Numbered from the stretch's first letter, positions 24,307 to 36,386 are shown. The stretch: 64,000 bases of DNA from Brasenia schreberi (GCA_036023115.1 JAYKKT010000091.1:28524001-28588000), one strand, 5' to 3'. Program-made: numbers and translations. Notes: generated by a model not told the origin, from the sequence alone.

Positions 24307-26598
24307 AGTTATAAATATTGTTGATACAACAACAACAACAACTAAGCCTTTTCCCATACTAGATCGGGTCGGCTACATGGATTCTTTGTTTCCACAGATC
24401 CCTATCGTGTGCCATGATAGCAGTTAACTCCCAATAAGCTAGATCATTCTTTATTGTTTATTTCCAACACTTTTGTGGTCGTCCTCTACCTCTTTTAGTA
24501 CTTTCCAAATTTAGTTTTTCTAACCTTCTTACAGGTTCTTCTTTTGATCTTCTTTCTATATGTCCAAACCATCTTAAACGATGTTCTCTCATTTTATCCT
24601 CTATTGGTGTCACTCCTAATTTGTTTCTAATAACCTCATTATGTATACGGTCTTTTCTTGTATGACCACTCATCCATCTCAACATCTTCATTTCTGTCAC
24701 AAATATCTTTTGTACATGTTGATGATTAACTGCCCAACACTCAGAACCATAAAACATAGCAGGCCTAATTGTTGCTCTATAATATTTACCTTTTAACTTT
24801 AATGGTATCTTCTTATCACAAAGAATACCTGATCCTCCTCTCCATTTTAACCAACCAGCATTAATTCTATGTATAACATCTCCATCAATTCTTCCATCAC
24901 TCTGAAAAATTGGCCCTAGGTATTTAAAACTTTCCTTTTGGGGAATGCAATGTGTGCCAATTTTAATTTCTATGTCCTATGAAGTAACCAAATGATCAAA
25001 CTTACATTCCATATATTATGTCATTGTTCTACTAAGTCGGAGGCCTTTGCTTTCTAATGTTTCTCTCCATAGTTCAAATTTTCTATTTACTCTTTCCTTA
25101 GACTCCTCCACTAATACAATGTCATCTGCAAAATAACATACACAAAGGTACTTCATCTTGAATATGTTTTGTTAACTCATCCATCACCATTATAAATAAG
25201 TATGGACTTAAAGTTGATCCTTGATGTAACCCAATATTAATTTCAAAGAAGTCTGTCATTTCTTCATGAGTCCTCACACATGTTTTTGCACCATCATACA
25301 TGCCTCTTATAAGGTTAATATATGTCAATGGGATACCTCTTTTTTCCAAAGTTCTCCAAAGAACCTCCCTCGTACCCTATCATAAGCTTTTTCTAGATCA
25401 ATAAATATCATGTGAATATCTTTCTTTTTTGCTCCAAAATGTTCCATAAGACGTCTTAAAAGGTGAATCGCTTCAATAGTAGATCTGCCTGGCATGAATC
25501 CAAATTGATTCTCTGTTGTACTTGATACTTGTCTTAACCTACGTTCGATAATTCTTTCCCATAATTTCATAGTATGACTCATTAACTTGATACCTCGATA
25601 ATTCGCACAATTTTGAATGTCTCCCTTGTTCTTATACATGGGTATAAGTGTACTTGCTCTCCATTCCTCGGGCATCTTTTGGTTTTTCCATATTTCATTA
25701 AATAGTCTTGTGAGCCAAGTGATTCCTATTTCTCCTAGTATTTTCCAAACTTCTATAGGAATATTATCTGGTCCTACCGATTTACCACCCTTCATATGTT
25801 TAAGAGCCTCTTTGACTTCATTCTTTTGAATACGTCGGTAGAAATTGTGGTTTATATACTTTTCTGACTTAGCTAAATCTCCTAAACTAATACTAACATC
25901 TTTATTTTCGTTAAAAAGATTATAAAAATAGTTTTTCCATCTATTTCTTATATCATCATTTGGCACCAGAATTTTTTCATCCTCGTCTTTTATGCATCTA
26001 ACATAATTAAGATCTTTAGTTTTCTTATCTCTAGCCCTAGCTATCCTAAAATATCTCTTTCACCCTCTTTTGAGATGAGTTTTTTTTATATAAGTCCTCC
26101 CAAATCTTAGCTTTTGCTTCACTAACGGCCTTTTTCGCTTCCTTCTTTGCTTCCTTATAAGCTTCTAAAGTTTCACTAGTTTTCTTAGCATAATGTAATT
26201 TATAACATGCCCTCTTCGCCTTGATTTTATTTTGTACTTCACTCCACCACCAAGCTTCTTTTTGTGCCAGTACACCTCCCTTAGATACCTCTAACACATC
26301 TTTCGCCACTTTCCTAATATGTATAGCCATATTGTTCCACATATCACAGGGTGTGCCAACATAATTCCAAACATCTCCTCGAAGGACTTTCTGCTTAAAT
26401 ATATCTTCTTTCTCGCTTTTGAGGTTCCACCATTTAGTCTGAATAACTCGATGCACTCTTTTCTTCTTTGTCCATTTTTTTATTTGTAAATATATCTTCT
26501 TTCTCGCTTTTGAGGTTCCAACATAATTCCAAACATCTCCTAATATGTATAGCCATTTTTTTATTTATAATATTCAATAGTTATAAATATTGTTGATA
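24307..26598 (-). mobile_element. RTE-clade LINE copy B with 20-bp target duplication
   Basis: The element body is 24327-26578. The 20-bp repeat AGTTATAAATATTGTTGATA lies at 24307-24326 and again at 26579-26598, marking a clean target-primed insertion. The tail on the minus strand is (TTG)n. The 5' end is truncated before the endonuclease domain. Its last 75 bp or so (26487-26561) are a jumble of short copies of segments that lie just inside the element. It is inserted in the tandem array. Confidence 0.93.
24458..26456 (-). pseudogene. RTE reverse transcriptase, frameshifted
   Basis: Four minus-strand frames together give one RT protein. 26046-26456 is the region before RT, with WWWSEVQNKIKAKRACYK. 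25325-25966 is the RT N-terminal half, with [11 protein letters not shown]. 25122-25349 is the palm region, ending CMLFCR where copy A reads CMLFADD; an extra A near 25132 shifts the frame just before the catalytic aspartates. 24458-24757 is the C-terminal part. The frameshifts mean no active enzyme. Confidence 0.88.
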
Positions 26599-27039
26599 AT
26601 CTGTAAAATTTATTTAACCGAGAAAAAAGTACCAAAACATAGAATCCACAAAGTTGGAATGTTCTTGCAAAAGAATAATCTAAAGTGTGCTTGCTGCAGA
26701 ACAATACTGGATTCAACTAAACAACTCCTTGCAATTCAAAATCATTACAAAGCAGTCAAAGACTCAAAATAGAACTTAACCTAACACAAATAGCTTAAAT
26801 GTTAAAAACTCCAAAGAAGATTTTTAAAAATCAAATTGCCTGGACCATCTCCAGTCATTTCTCAAGAGAATTGACTTTTCTTTTCAAAACTGACTTTTAA
26901 TCATACAAATGATATGTTAACGATATTTTGGGGGTTTAAGAGATGACTTTTTTGAGTTGTTGATATTTAAAACCTCATAAGACAGTTGGTATACACTGGA
27001 AGTGGCTAATAGTCTAAACAGAATGCTTCCGTACTCAAC

Positions 27040-27116
27040 CATGAAGAAAACGTATGAGATACAACAGAATTGACAGTAAGATTCAAATATGAGCAAATCG
27101 TAAAGGTCTCTACAAG
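27040..27116 (-). other. exon-like cassette 1 of the array
   Basis: Minus strand: TTCTTTTGTGATGCAG precedes and GTTGAG follows a 77-nt block resembling the blocks at 31325-31404, 33762-33837, 34687-34788 and 35501-35621. Splice-type borders persist but lengths are 77, 80, 76, 102 and about 121 nt, so the reading frame is not kept. Confidence 0.4.
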
Positions 27117-28249
27117 CTGCATCACAAAAGAACATGATGTTCCCAGGATCGCTTTCAATTAATGTAAACATCAGCAATTCTCAACCACAATAAGAGCAGT
27201 GCACATAACCTAATATGAGTCAAGGGAGAAAAAAAGAGCATGATCAATTAAGCACAACAGTCGCGTAACAGGCAACAGTTTTAAGAAAATTCTCTCAATG
27301 ACGTACGCCACTGAGTTGTAACAGCCATCTACACAACATGCCCATAATTGATAAAAAGGCTACTGCTAATCAGACTAACATTCCAACATCAAAAATTTTC
27401 AAACAGTTACCATCAAGATTAGAGTCCTTGGAGATCATTATGGAGCAAATTGCTATGACAACTACTGTTTTATCCTCAAACGTGCATGTACCATTCCGCA
27501 TTCACCTTCCATTGCCATCAGCACATATAAATAATAAATAACATAATTCAATTATAAATATTACAGATAGTCTGTAAAATTCATTTAACCAAGAAAAACA
27601 AGTACAAACAGTAAAGAGCATCAACAAATACACGATATGTCCTTAACAAGCAATCTCTAGCACTCAGCTTATAGAGAACAACCCATGTATCGTGAAATAA
27701 ATAAGGAGTGAGAATTTTGTAGAGTTTACAATGTCCATAACACAGAATCTACAAAGCTAGAATCTCCTTGCAAAATAATAATCTAAAATGTGCTTGCTAC
27801 AAGATTCAACTAGAGTAATCCTTGCAATTCACCATCATTACAAGTACACAAAGATTCAACATAGAACTTAACCTAATACAAATAGCTTAAATTTTAAAGA
27901 CTCCAAAGAAGATTGATTGCATGGACCATCATCCAGAGCAGTGTTGTTCGACGCATATCGTTTTCGTCCACGATACCATAGTGTATCGTAATTTAATATT
28001 AAAAATTAGTAAAAATTTAAAAAATCAGAAAAAATTAGAAAAAATATGATAATTGCGAAAAAATTATATAATGGAAAGTTTAGTACATATTCAGCATTCA
28101 GCATTCAACAATTGAAAAGGAATTACATATTTTGAAGCAAAAAATAAAATACATTTACGTTTACATATTGTAATCAACATCATCAACTTCAAAATCAAAA
28201 TCAAAATATTCATATCCTTGATGATGTTGTTGCGCTCCTTCTAAATTAA

Positions 28250-30605
28250 TCTATTCAATGTCTTCTTCGGTTAGGAGTGCATTTTCTTCGTTATCTTCCA
28301 TAATCCACTCCTCTAATATATCAAAATTATCCAAACTTAGTGGATCAAATTGACTTTCTTCTTTATTTACCTTTTTTAATTGCCTACAAGAAAGAAAGAT
28401 AAGTAATTAGTAAATAACATTAACAATTGAAGTCAAACAAAATATTGAATTGAATCTTTAAGTAGTAACTAATACAAGATTACCTTTGGCGAAGCCATAT
28501 GTTACAACGGATGAAAACTAAGTTATTGAGCCGCTTATGTTCCAACCTGTTGTGCTTTTTTATATTGAATTGAATCTTTAAGTAGTAACTAATACAAGAT
28601 TACCTTTGGCGGAGCCGTATTTTACAACGGATGAAAACTAAGTTATTGAGCCGCTTATGTTCCAACCTGTTGCGTTTTTTTATATAGATATGTTCAAAAA
28701 TACTCAAATTCCTTTCACAACCCATTGAACCACACTCCAATTCCTTTCAAACCTATTCTACCACACATATGTAGAAAAAGATAAACATCAGGAATTAATT
28801 CACAATAATATAAGATATAAGATTTAAGAAACTTAAATATGAAGATAAACAATTTACCTAGGCACATATTAGTGCGGTTGCGAATTGCTACAGACAAACC
28901 TATCAAGTAAAGAGTAATATCATAGATCTTCATCTCTCGATGTATAGCATCTGCTCTACTCTCATTAGGGACTAATATGTTTATACAATCAATGATGTCT
29001 CGATTGACTTCACCGTCCCTTTTAAAGCTTGCTGAGTACATGAATGATGGGTTTAGGTAATATGTTGCTGTATAAATAGGTTGATGCAATTATTTGTTCT
29101 ATCTATTATCTATAATGTTTCAGACGGGCACATAATCCCTCTTTCTTCTATAAAAAATATTTTTAATGGCTTCTTTTGCCCTATTCATAGCTTCATAAAG
29201 GTAGCCCATAGATGATTTCTCCTCGCTATCAACCAATCTTAAAACCTTCACTAAATGACATGCAATCCTCAACATAACACATGCATTATAAAATGTACTC
29301 TTTAATACTGTCTCTGAAATCTCATTCAACTTTATTATGAGGCAACTCTGTAAATTATAGTCACTTATCTGAGGAGAATATTCTCTTTAAGGCTTGAATC
29401 TCACAATGCCCTGTACAAATAGGAAATTAGTTGCAAACCGAGTTGCAGCTATACGAAGAAGCTCTGCACCATCTGTATATCTCCTCATCATCCACAATAT
29501 AAAGGCATGGTTATAGATAAATTTGGTGATATCTTGACAACACTTAGTTGTTGTCTTTATTTCATCCATCTCACTAATACCCTTAAGGATGAGTGGGTTG
29601 CGCATGGTGTCAAATAGAAAGTTCCATAAGTATTTGTTAACTCCTTCCCAATTGCTTTATAGTTAGCTGCATTATTTGTAATGAATTGAACTACATTCTC
29701 TAGCCCAACCTCGCATATCACCTTATCAAACTCTTGTCGTAAGATCTCTACAGTATGCCTCTCCTCTGACATGTCTAGAGATCTCAAAAACATAAGTCTT
29801 TTAGGACAGTAGATAAAAAAGTTTAACAAAGTCCTTCATCACCTATCTATCGATCCGTTTGTCATGATAGTGCATCCTATCTCCTTCCAAGACTCTCAAA
29901 GTCAAACAATATTCTTGCACTACAAGTACAGTCTTATCTAATAACTTTCCTATCAACTTTTGATAAGAGAACATCTTATATCTTGGGCCAATATTAGCAA
30001 TTGCATCTACCATTGCTTGAAAATGAAAACTCTTTGTTGCATTAAATGGAATGCATGCATCATAAAACCATATGCATACTGCAAGGTTTGCCTGATCATG
30101 CAGTTGTTCTGAAGCTATAGCAGCACAAATTCTAGGTTGAGCACTATGTGTACTGCTAGGAGGAAAAAATGAATAATACCAAAAGAGGCTCTTCCTCTAC
30201 TCCTTCTACCACTTCCACTTGCAAAATTTTCAATAACCCTTTTTTCCTTGGTTGATGGTCGAGAACTACTACCAACCTCTGTTCTACTATCTGAAGAAAT
30301 ACTATTAGTAAATCCAATAACAATATCTTCCTCAAACATCCCTAAATCATTCTTCTATTGTCTCCTCTCATGTATGCTCTCAACCATTTAATGGTTTCTA
30401 TCAAACTTCTAACTTTGCTCATGCAAGGAACAACCTTTTTCCTAGTCTCTCCTAAGTGGTGTTTCAATCGTGAAATTCTACCACTAACCACCTTCTCATA
30501 AAACAAATATTTTATCTTTAATCTGGAACCCTCAATTGTTGTACCCCAATGTCATGCTGGATCATCAGACTGAGATTGAGAGTCTCTAACACCCCTTCCT
30601 GTCAT
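28250..30605 (-). pseudogene. hAT transposase (BED / DUF659 type), broken
   Basis: Reading leftwards on the minus strand: a BED zinc-finger remnant near 30430-30605 (DDPAWHWGTTIEGS, then RISRLKHHLGE); a DUF659-like core at 29557-29829 (LRSLDMSE and ENVVQFITNNAANYKAIGKE, where the intact family usually has a TDNA motif, then CATHS); a linker region at 29120-29605; a dimerisation-tail exon (HKRLNNLVFIR) present twice at 28441-28680; and an acidic tail (FDPLSLDNFDILEEWIMED) at about 28250-28380. Frames shift between segments, so no transposase is expected. The family cuts and pastes DNA in the nucleus. Confidence 0.82.
28441..28680 (-). repeat. tandem duplication of a transposase exon, period 120 bp
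   Basis: Two nearly identical 120-bp units (from 28443 and 28563). On the minus strand each encodes RLEHKRLNNLVF-like sequence and ends in a GTAATC donor site, so an internal exon with its splice site was doubled. Confidence 0.85.
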
Positions 30606-31324
30606 CTCAATTGATCACTTCAATTCAATAAAAAACCTGAAAATAAAAGCATTTCATAAATCCCCAATCTTCACATAACACTCAAATAGAGTGTCTCCCA
30701 CTTCACGTATGCAATAAAAATCATATATGCACTTCATAACATCATATTTTGTCATTCAAAAAAATAAAATATAAATAACAAATACAAAGAAAAAATCTCC
30801 AAAAAATGCAAAAGGTATACCACAATTCGAGTTGGGGGCTTCCATGAACGCCATAGAGCACTTGAACACCAAGGACAGGGGAGAGTGCGTTGGGGAGCTC
30901 TGAACACATGCAAAGGGAAGCCAACACAAGCCATGATAACTTGTAATGTGCGATACAGGGGCTATATCGTATCGTGGCGTCCAAAGATACGATACGTACA
31001 ATACAGATAACACTGATCCAAAGTCATTTCTCAATAGAATTGACTCTTTAAAAACATAAAATTAACTAAATTAACTGACCTTTAATCATGCAAATGATAG
31101 TTTAATGATCATTTAGGCATTTAAGAGATGATTTTTTTGAGTTGTTGACGCTTAAAACCTCATAAGACAGTTGATGTTAATGTAATCGGCGATGCAAATG
31201 AAATTAATCAAATCAGCCAGTAGAAAACGGTACACAAACACACTAGAGAGAGAGAGAATTGATAACAAGGAACCAACTAATCAGATTAAGTCACATGACA
31301 TTCCAACCTAGATCTGAACTCGAC

Positions 31325-31404
31325 CATGATGAAAACATATGAGATATGACACCAGAATTGACAGCAAGATTCAAATATGAACAACTCGTTAAGGTCTCTG
31401 CAAG
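31325..31404 (-). other. exon-like cassette 2 of the array
   Basis: Minus strand: bounded by TTTTGTGATGCAG and ATGG-TCGAG. It reads SYLNLAVNSGVISHMFSS, similar to YMNLGISSGIVYDV in the last cassette (35501-35621). Confidence 0.4.
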
Positions 31405-31631
31405 CTGCATCACAAAAGAACATGACATGCCCAGGATTTCTCTTTCAATTAATATAAACATGAGCAATTCTGAACCACAATAAGAGCAGTCAATACTGCA
31501 CATACCCTAGTATATGACTTCAAGTTAAGGGAGAAAGAAAGAGCCCAAATTGCTTACTAGTTCCGGAGCAGTTAAGCACAACAAAGCTCTCTCAATGAAG
31601 TATGGCACGGAGTTGTAACAACCATCTACAC

Positions 31632-32756
31632 CAGTGTTGTCTGACGCGTATCGTATCGCGTATCGCTGGGCTCCACGATACGGGCGTATCGTATAGTACT
31701 TTAATATTAAAAAACTATAAAAATTATTTTTAAAATCAATAAAATTAGTAAAAATCCGAAAAAAATCAAGAAAATTCTAGAAAATTTTGAAAAAATCTGG
31801 TAATTGCTTTAAATTCATATAATGCAAAGTTTAGCAAAAATTGAATATTTAATATTTAACAATTGCATCCAAAATTATATATTTTGAATCAAAAAATGAA
31901 ATACATTTATATTTTACATATTGTAAATTTGTATCAGGATCATTAACTAAATAATCTTCATCTTCTCCTTCATGATGTTGTTGCACTTCAAATTAATTCA
32001 TGCAATATCTTCTTAAGTTAGGACTTAAGAGTGCATTTTCTTCGTTATCTTCCATAATCCACTCATGTAATATATCAAAATTAACAAACTGCTATCTTTG
32101 TTCATGTAGTTGTCATATTTGCTAATTTTCATATGTGAGCAAAACAAAGAGCTCTATTTCTTTGATTATTGAGTCTATGACACCTCAATGATGTGATATT
32201 ATTACTTGATGATGTCCCCTTTTTCTCTTATTGGAGACTAGCTTTTTAACTAATGCATGAGCTTCATTTCTCACTTCACATACTGAGTTAAGCCTCACAC
32301 ACATTGATCATGTTCAACTCAATGGAAGTCATGTAACGTGAACCCTAAAATAGTGAAGTTGTGAAATCCCTACTCAATGAACCGAGAGAACTAAATGTTT
32401 TTAATTGTTTACGATCTTATGAAATTAGAAATTGTTAGCAAAAATATACCTAAAAGTTGTAACAGAAAGGGAAATGATTTTGTCATAATTTTTTTTATAC
32501 ATTATTCTTATTAAATAAATGAAATTATAAACCCAAATTATAAGCATATTGGAGGATGCCTTAAAGGGAAGTGAAGAGAGGGGAAGAGAGGGCAGAAACA
32601 TGCAAAAAAAAAATTTGAACAAAAAAAAATTTGAAAAAAAGAATTTGAAAAAAGAAAATTTTGGGCGTATTGCCCGTATCGTACGATACGGGCGATACAG
32701 GCCGTATCGTACGATACAATATCGTATCGTGGCTTCCCACGATACGGATAACACTG
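31632..32756. mobile_element. non-autonomous hAT element, sister of 27939-31015
   Basis: A perfect 8-bp target duplication, ATCTACAC, lies at 31624-31631 and 32757-32764. Ends: CAGTGTTGTCTGACGCG on the left, CAGTGTTATCCGTATCGTG (reversed) on the right. Subterminal regions are packed with GTATCG/CGATAC, including palindromic CCGTATCGTACGATACGGG-like stretches. The left 400 bp match the 3' part of the longer element, including the acidic-tail region (CGTTATCTTCCATAATCCAC), but the transposase core is missing. It is an internally deleted derivative that needs a transposase in trans. Confidence 0.92.
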
Positions 32757-33424
32757 ATCTACACAACACGCCAACAATTCATAATAAGGCTACTGCTAAT
32801 CAGACAGCCACATGATATTTCAACATAGACCAATCTCAAACAGTCACCATCAAGATTAGTCTTTAGAGATCATTACGAAGCAAATTACTATGACTGCTAC
32901 TGTTTTATCCTGAAAATTGCATGTACCATTCCGCACTCACCTTCAAGCCACCAACACATAAATAATCAATAACACAAATCAGTTATAAATATTGCTGATA
33001 ATCTGCAAAATTTATTTAACCAAGAAGGAAAGTACCAAAGAGTAAAGAGCATCAACAAATGAAATTAATCAAATTTAATTTCATTTAACCAAAATTTATT
33101 TATTCATGCAAATGACAGGTTAAAGATCATGTAGGGGTTTAAGACATGACTTTTTTTATTTGATGTTTAAAACCTCCTAAGATGGTACACCTGTAAGTGG
33201 CTAATAGTCGACGCAAATGAAATTAATCAAAAAAAACACAGATCAAGATTAGAGTACTTGGGGATCACTACAGAGTGCAACTGTTCTATCCTCAAATGTG
33301 CATGTACAATTCTGCAGTCACCTTCAATTGCCACCAGAATATATAAATAATAAATAACATAATTCAGTTATAAATATTGCTGATAATCTGCAAATTTTAT
33401 TTAACCGAGAAAGAAGGTACCAAA

Positions 33425-33540
33425 GAGTAAATGGAAACAGCTAGAACCATTTCTACTTTCCTTTGGTGCCTATCTGACAACAGCGCTTCATAATTCAGAA
33501 TCAATGAGTAAATGGAAACAGCTAGAACCATTTCCACTTC
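33425..33540. repeat. short direct duplication in the array
   Basis: GAGTAAATGGAAACAGCTAG occurs at 33425 and 33505, followed by AACCATTTC in both. Confidence 0.85.
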
Positions 33541-33761
33541 CCTTTTTTTTCTTTTTCATTCTTCAAATTTTCTCTCATTTTTATTTTTCCTTCTCTACAT
33601 TCTCCTCTTTCCGTTTTCCATGTGATCATATTTCTTCTCCTTTTCCTTTTACATCTAAGAAATTAGAATGTGCAAAAAGATCTTGCAACCATTTAGGAAA
33701 AGACAACTAATGATATGTTCCTTGGATTGTGCTCAGCTGGAACAAGTATAGAAAAACTCAC

Positions 33762-33837
33762 CATTACTCCTGAAAAAAATATCCAATGATGAAGATAATC
33801 AGATACACCAAGATTCAGTTGGAGAGGCAACCACAAC
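33762..33837 (-). other. exon-like cassette 3 of the array
   Basis: Minus strand: TTTTTATGCAG before and GTGAGTTTTTC after a 76-nt block. Both borders fit plant splice consensus. Confidence 0.4.
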
Positions 33838-34686
33838 CTGCATAAAAAAAAAGTATAAGATGCGCTCAGAATTTCTATTCCAACTAATACAAACATAAGC
33901 AATTCTCAACCACGTAAGAGAAAACTTGCAACAGAATAAAATGGTTATCCAGGTGTCCAATCTAAAATCCAAAATAATACGACTTATTATTTAACTATCA
34001 AGGTGAAAACTACATATTTTTTATTACCATAGAAGAAGCATATATCGATGTCTAACATTGCAAAAGTGCAGAAAACAAAGAGCATACTAACCCCTTATAA
34101 TCAGGATATAGCTTCCTTGAGAAACAAAGAAAGAAAAAAATAGAACATGGAAATTAAAATTACCAGCAAGCCAGTAAGCCTCTTTCCTCTTGTAATAAGG
34201 TAAGCTTTTCACAATTAAACAATAATTTGTAATGAACAAAAATATCTTTAATTTTGAAACTAAAGTTAAAGACAAAATATAACAAAGCCAAAAACAAAGA
34301 GCAATTATGCTCATCTTTATGTTCTTCCTTTAACTCTACTATTCCCCTCCCCCTTACTTCTATACTTTTCTTTTCTTCTTTATCTCTTTTCATTACCCAA
34401 ATTTTCTCTTTTTTTATTTTTTCTTTTTCATTTTCTTCATTCTCCTCTTTCCATTTTGCTTTTCTTTATATTTCTTCTTCTACAGCTGTAAAAAGGAGAT
34501 ACAGAAATTAGAATGTGCAAAAACATCTGATCTCGTCACAGACCATAACCAATTATTTACGGTATTCAAACACTTGCTGCATAAAGGTATGGTAAAAACT
34601 AAAATAAATGTGCTTGGGAACAAAAAAAAAAGTAAGGATATGTTCCTCGGATTGTGCTCAGTTGGAACCAATATATAGAAACTCAC

Positions 34687-34788
34687 CGTTATGCTTGACA
34701 ATTCATCAGATACAACACCGGAACTGACACCAATATTCATATATGGACAAAATGAAAGGTTTCAAGTCGTTGGAGACGGACCCGCAAC
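34687..34788 (-). other. exon-like cassette 4 of the array
   Basis: Minus strand: TTTTTATGCAG before and GTGAGTTTC after a 102-nt block whose end reads YMNIGVSSGVVSDELSSI. Confidence 0.4.
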
Positions 34789-35500
34789 CTGCATAAAAAG
34801 AAAGAATAAGATGTGATTAGGATTTTTATTCCAATTAATATAAACATAAGAAATTCTCAACCACAATAAGACCAAACTTGCAACAGAAAAGAATAGATAT
34901 GTATCTAGTTATCCAATTTAAAATCCAAAATAATAGGACACATTATTTAAGAATCAAGATCAAAAACACTAATTCTGATGACCTTAGAAAATTCATTGTC
35001 TGCGTGTGTAACATTGTAAGTGTGACACAAACAAAGAGCAGAATAACCTCTTATATTTTTCTTAAGAAGTGAAAAAAGAAAAAAATAGAATACAGAAATT
35101 AACATCACCAGCAACTAGCCCTCTTTTCTGCAAAATGACAACTACTACCTCTTATAATATGATAAGTTTTTCACAATTAAATCTTAATATATAATGAACA
35201 AAAATATCTTTCATTATGAAACTACTAAAATTAAACATAAAATATAACAAAGACAAAGACAAAAACAAAGAACAAGTATGCTCACCTTTATGTCCTCCCT
35301 TTGAGTCGATCATTTCTTTTTTTTCTCCCCCTTCTTCTATACTTTTCTTTTCTTATATTTTTTTCATTTTTATTATTCAAATATTCTCTCTTTTTCCTTT
35401 TTTGGGATGGTAACAACTAAAGTAAATGAGTTTGGGAACAAAAAAGTAAAGACACATTCCTCGGATTGTGCTCAGCTGGAACTCGTAAATAGAAACTCAC

Positions 35501-35621
35501 CATTACGCTTGGAAAAGAATTGTCCCATGATGAGGACATCATATACAATACCAGAACTGATACCAAGATTCATATATGGACGAAATAAAAGATTTCGAGT
35601 GGTTGGAGAGGGATCTGCAAC
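35501..35621 (-). other. exon-like cassette 5 of the array, cut by a gypsy fragment
   Basis: Minus strand: reads TTRNLLFRPYMNLGISSG and IVYDVLIMGQFF, then a GTGAGTTTC donor. The upstream border, where the other copies have an acceptor AG, is replaced by Ty3/gypsy sequence. Confidence 0.4.
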
Positions 35622-35872
35622 CACTACTCCTTCCGCAAGTAGACCTAGATGAGGTCATCGGGGTTGAAGTCAATACGCTTGCGATTTCGATTGGCTTTCT
35701 TCTCAATTTATGTATATATTGCCACGATGTTTCGCCTAATCTTAGCATGCAAATACTGTATTCTTTTTACTAACTTACTTGCATCATCATCTATATGCTT
35801 ATTAGTAGACAAAAAAATCAAATCAAGAGTATGTAGATTTACCTCATAGGCAACTTCAAAGGGAGTATGACC
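35622..35872 (-). mobile_element. Ty3/gypsy integrase C-terminal fragment (left part of the split element)
   Basis: Minus strand: PFEVAYEVNLHTLD, then IRRN and NRNRKRIDFNPDDL, the usual integrase end with the F-x-P-G-D-L-V-W motif; the W codon after DDLI is now TAG. It continues the integrase reading of 41249 onward across the hAT insertion. It ends near 35622 against the tandem array without an LTR. Confidence 0.8.
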
Positions 35873-36077
35873 CTATGTTATCAATAGCGCACTATAGCGG
35901 CGTTTTAGCGGAGCTAAAACCGCTATAGCGGGTAGCCCTTAGCGGGCGACCCGCCAAAATGCAATTAGTGCCGCAAGCAGTGCTATAGCGGGCTATAGCG
36001 GTCCACTATGGCGCTGTAAGCGGACGCTTTTAAATCTGTTTGGGTCGGGTCGATCTAGATTGACTCGACCCAAATGA

Positions 36078-36224
36078 TATAAAGGGACGAACGAGGGTTT
36101 CTCGTTCGTCCTTGACTCCTTGCATCTCTCGCCTCTCTCCATCCTCTCTGGGCCGCTCTCGCGTGCGCCTCCCCCTCTCCATCCTCACCGAGCCGCTCCC
36201 ACCTATCGCCACCACCACCTTCAG
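36078..36224 (+). promoter_or_regulatory. TATA box and CT/GC-rich leader of the hAT transposase gene
   Basis: TATAAAG at 36078-36084, followed by a GC- and CT-rich leader (36110-36224) quite unlike the AT-rich rest. The leader ends CACCTTCAG before GTACGC, a good donor. A matching acceptor, TTTTTTGTAG, lies at 37626-37635, six bases before the transposase ATG. This suggests a 1.41-kb intron in the 5' UTR. The unusual composition means the leader itself may come from a host gene. Confidence 0.5.
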
Positions 36225-36386
36225 GTACGCCCCTCCCTCTCCCTTTCCGAGCCGGTCCCGCGTGCGCCTCCCCCTTTCCCGCCACCATCTCCCCCTTGTC
36301 CCACCCCTCCCACTGTGGGGCGGGACAGATCGGTATCCCCTTAAATGTATGATATTATCACTAAATGATGCTTCATTGCAACATAC

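Larger units (their letters stand above)
27939..31015 (-). mobile_element. hAT transposon (family CAGTGTTGTC), 3.08 kb
   Basis: The left end is CAGTGTTGTTCGACGC and the right end reversed is CAGTGTTATCTGTATTG. The 8-bp flanks are ATCCAGAG (27931-27938) and ATCCAAAG (31016-31023), one mismatch apart. Subterminal sequence at both ends is rich in GTATCG/CGATAC words, the kind of repeats hAT transposases bind. The minus strand carries a decayed transposase with BED finger, DUF659-type core and acidic tail. A sister element with the same ends lies at 31632-32756. It is inserted in the tandem array. Confidence 0.9.
23641..35621. repeat. degenerate tandem array of about 0.8-1.3 kb units, with nested insertions
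   Basis: After removing the inserted LINE and two hAT elements, the same blocks recur in order. CTACTGCTAATCAGAC is at about 24220, 27360 and 32787. CAGTTATAAATATTG-type blocks are at about 24306, 27550, 32980 and 33370. AACATAAGCAATTCTCAACC-type blocks are at about 27166, 31456, 33890 and 34850. GGATTGTGCTCAGCTGGAAC recurs at 33724, 34650 and 35464. Each better-preserved unit carries an exon-like cassette on the minus strand. The array ends abruptly at a Ty3/gypsy fragment near 35622. It looks like repeated segmental duplication of one locus, since decayed. Confidence 0.7.

Noticed and set aside
27040..35621. Possibility that the exon-like cassettes form one intact multi-exon host gene
   Set aside because: Cassette lengths break the reading frame, no start, stop or domain was found, and the intervals are repeated copies of each other.
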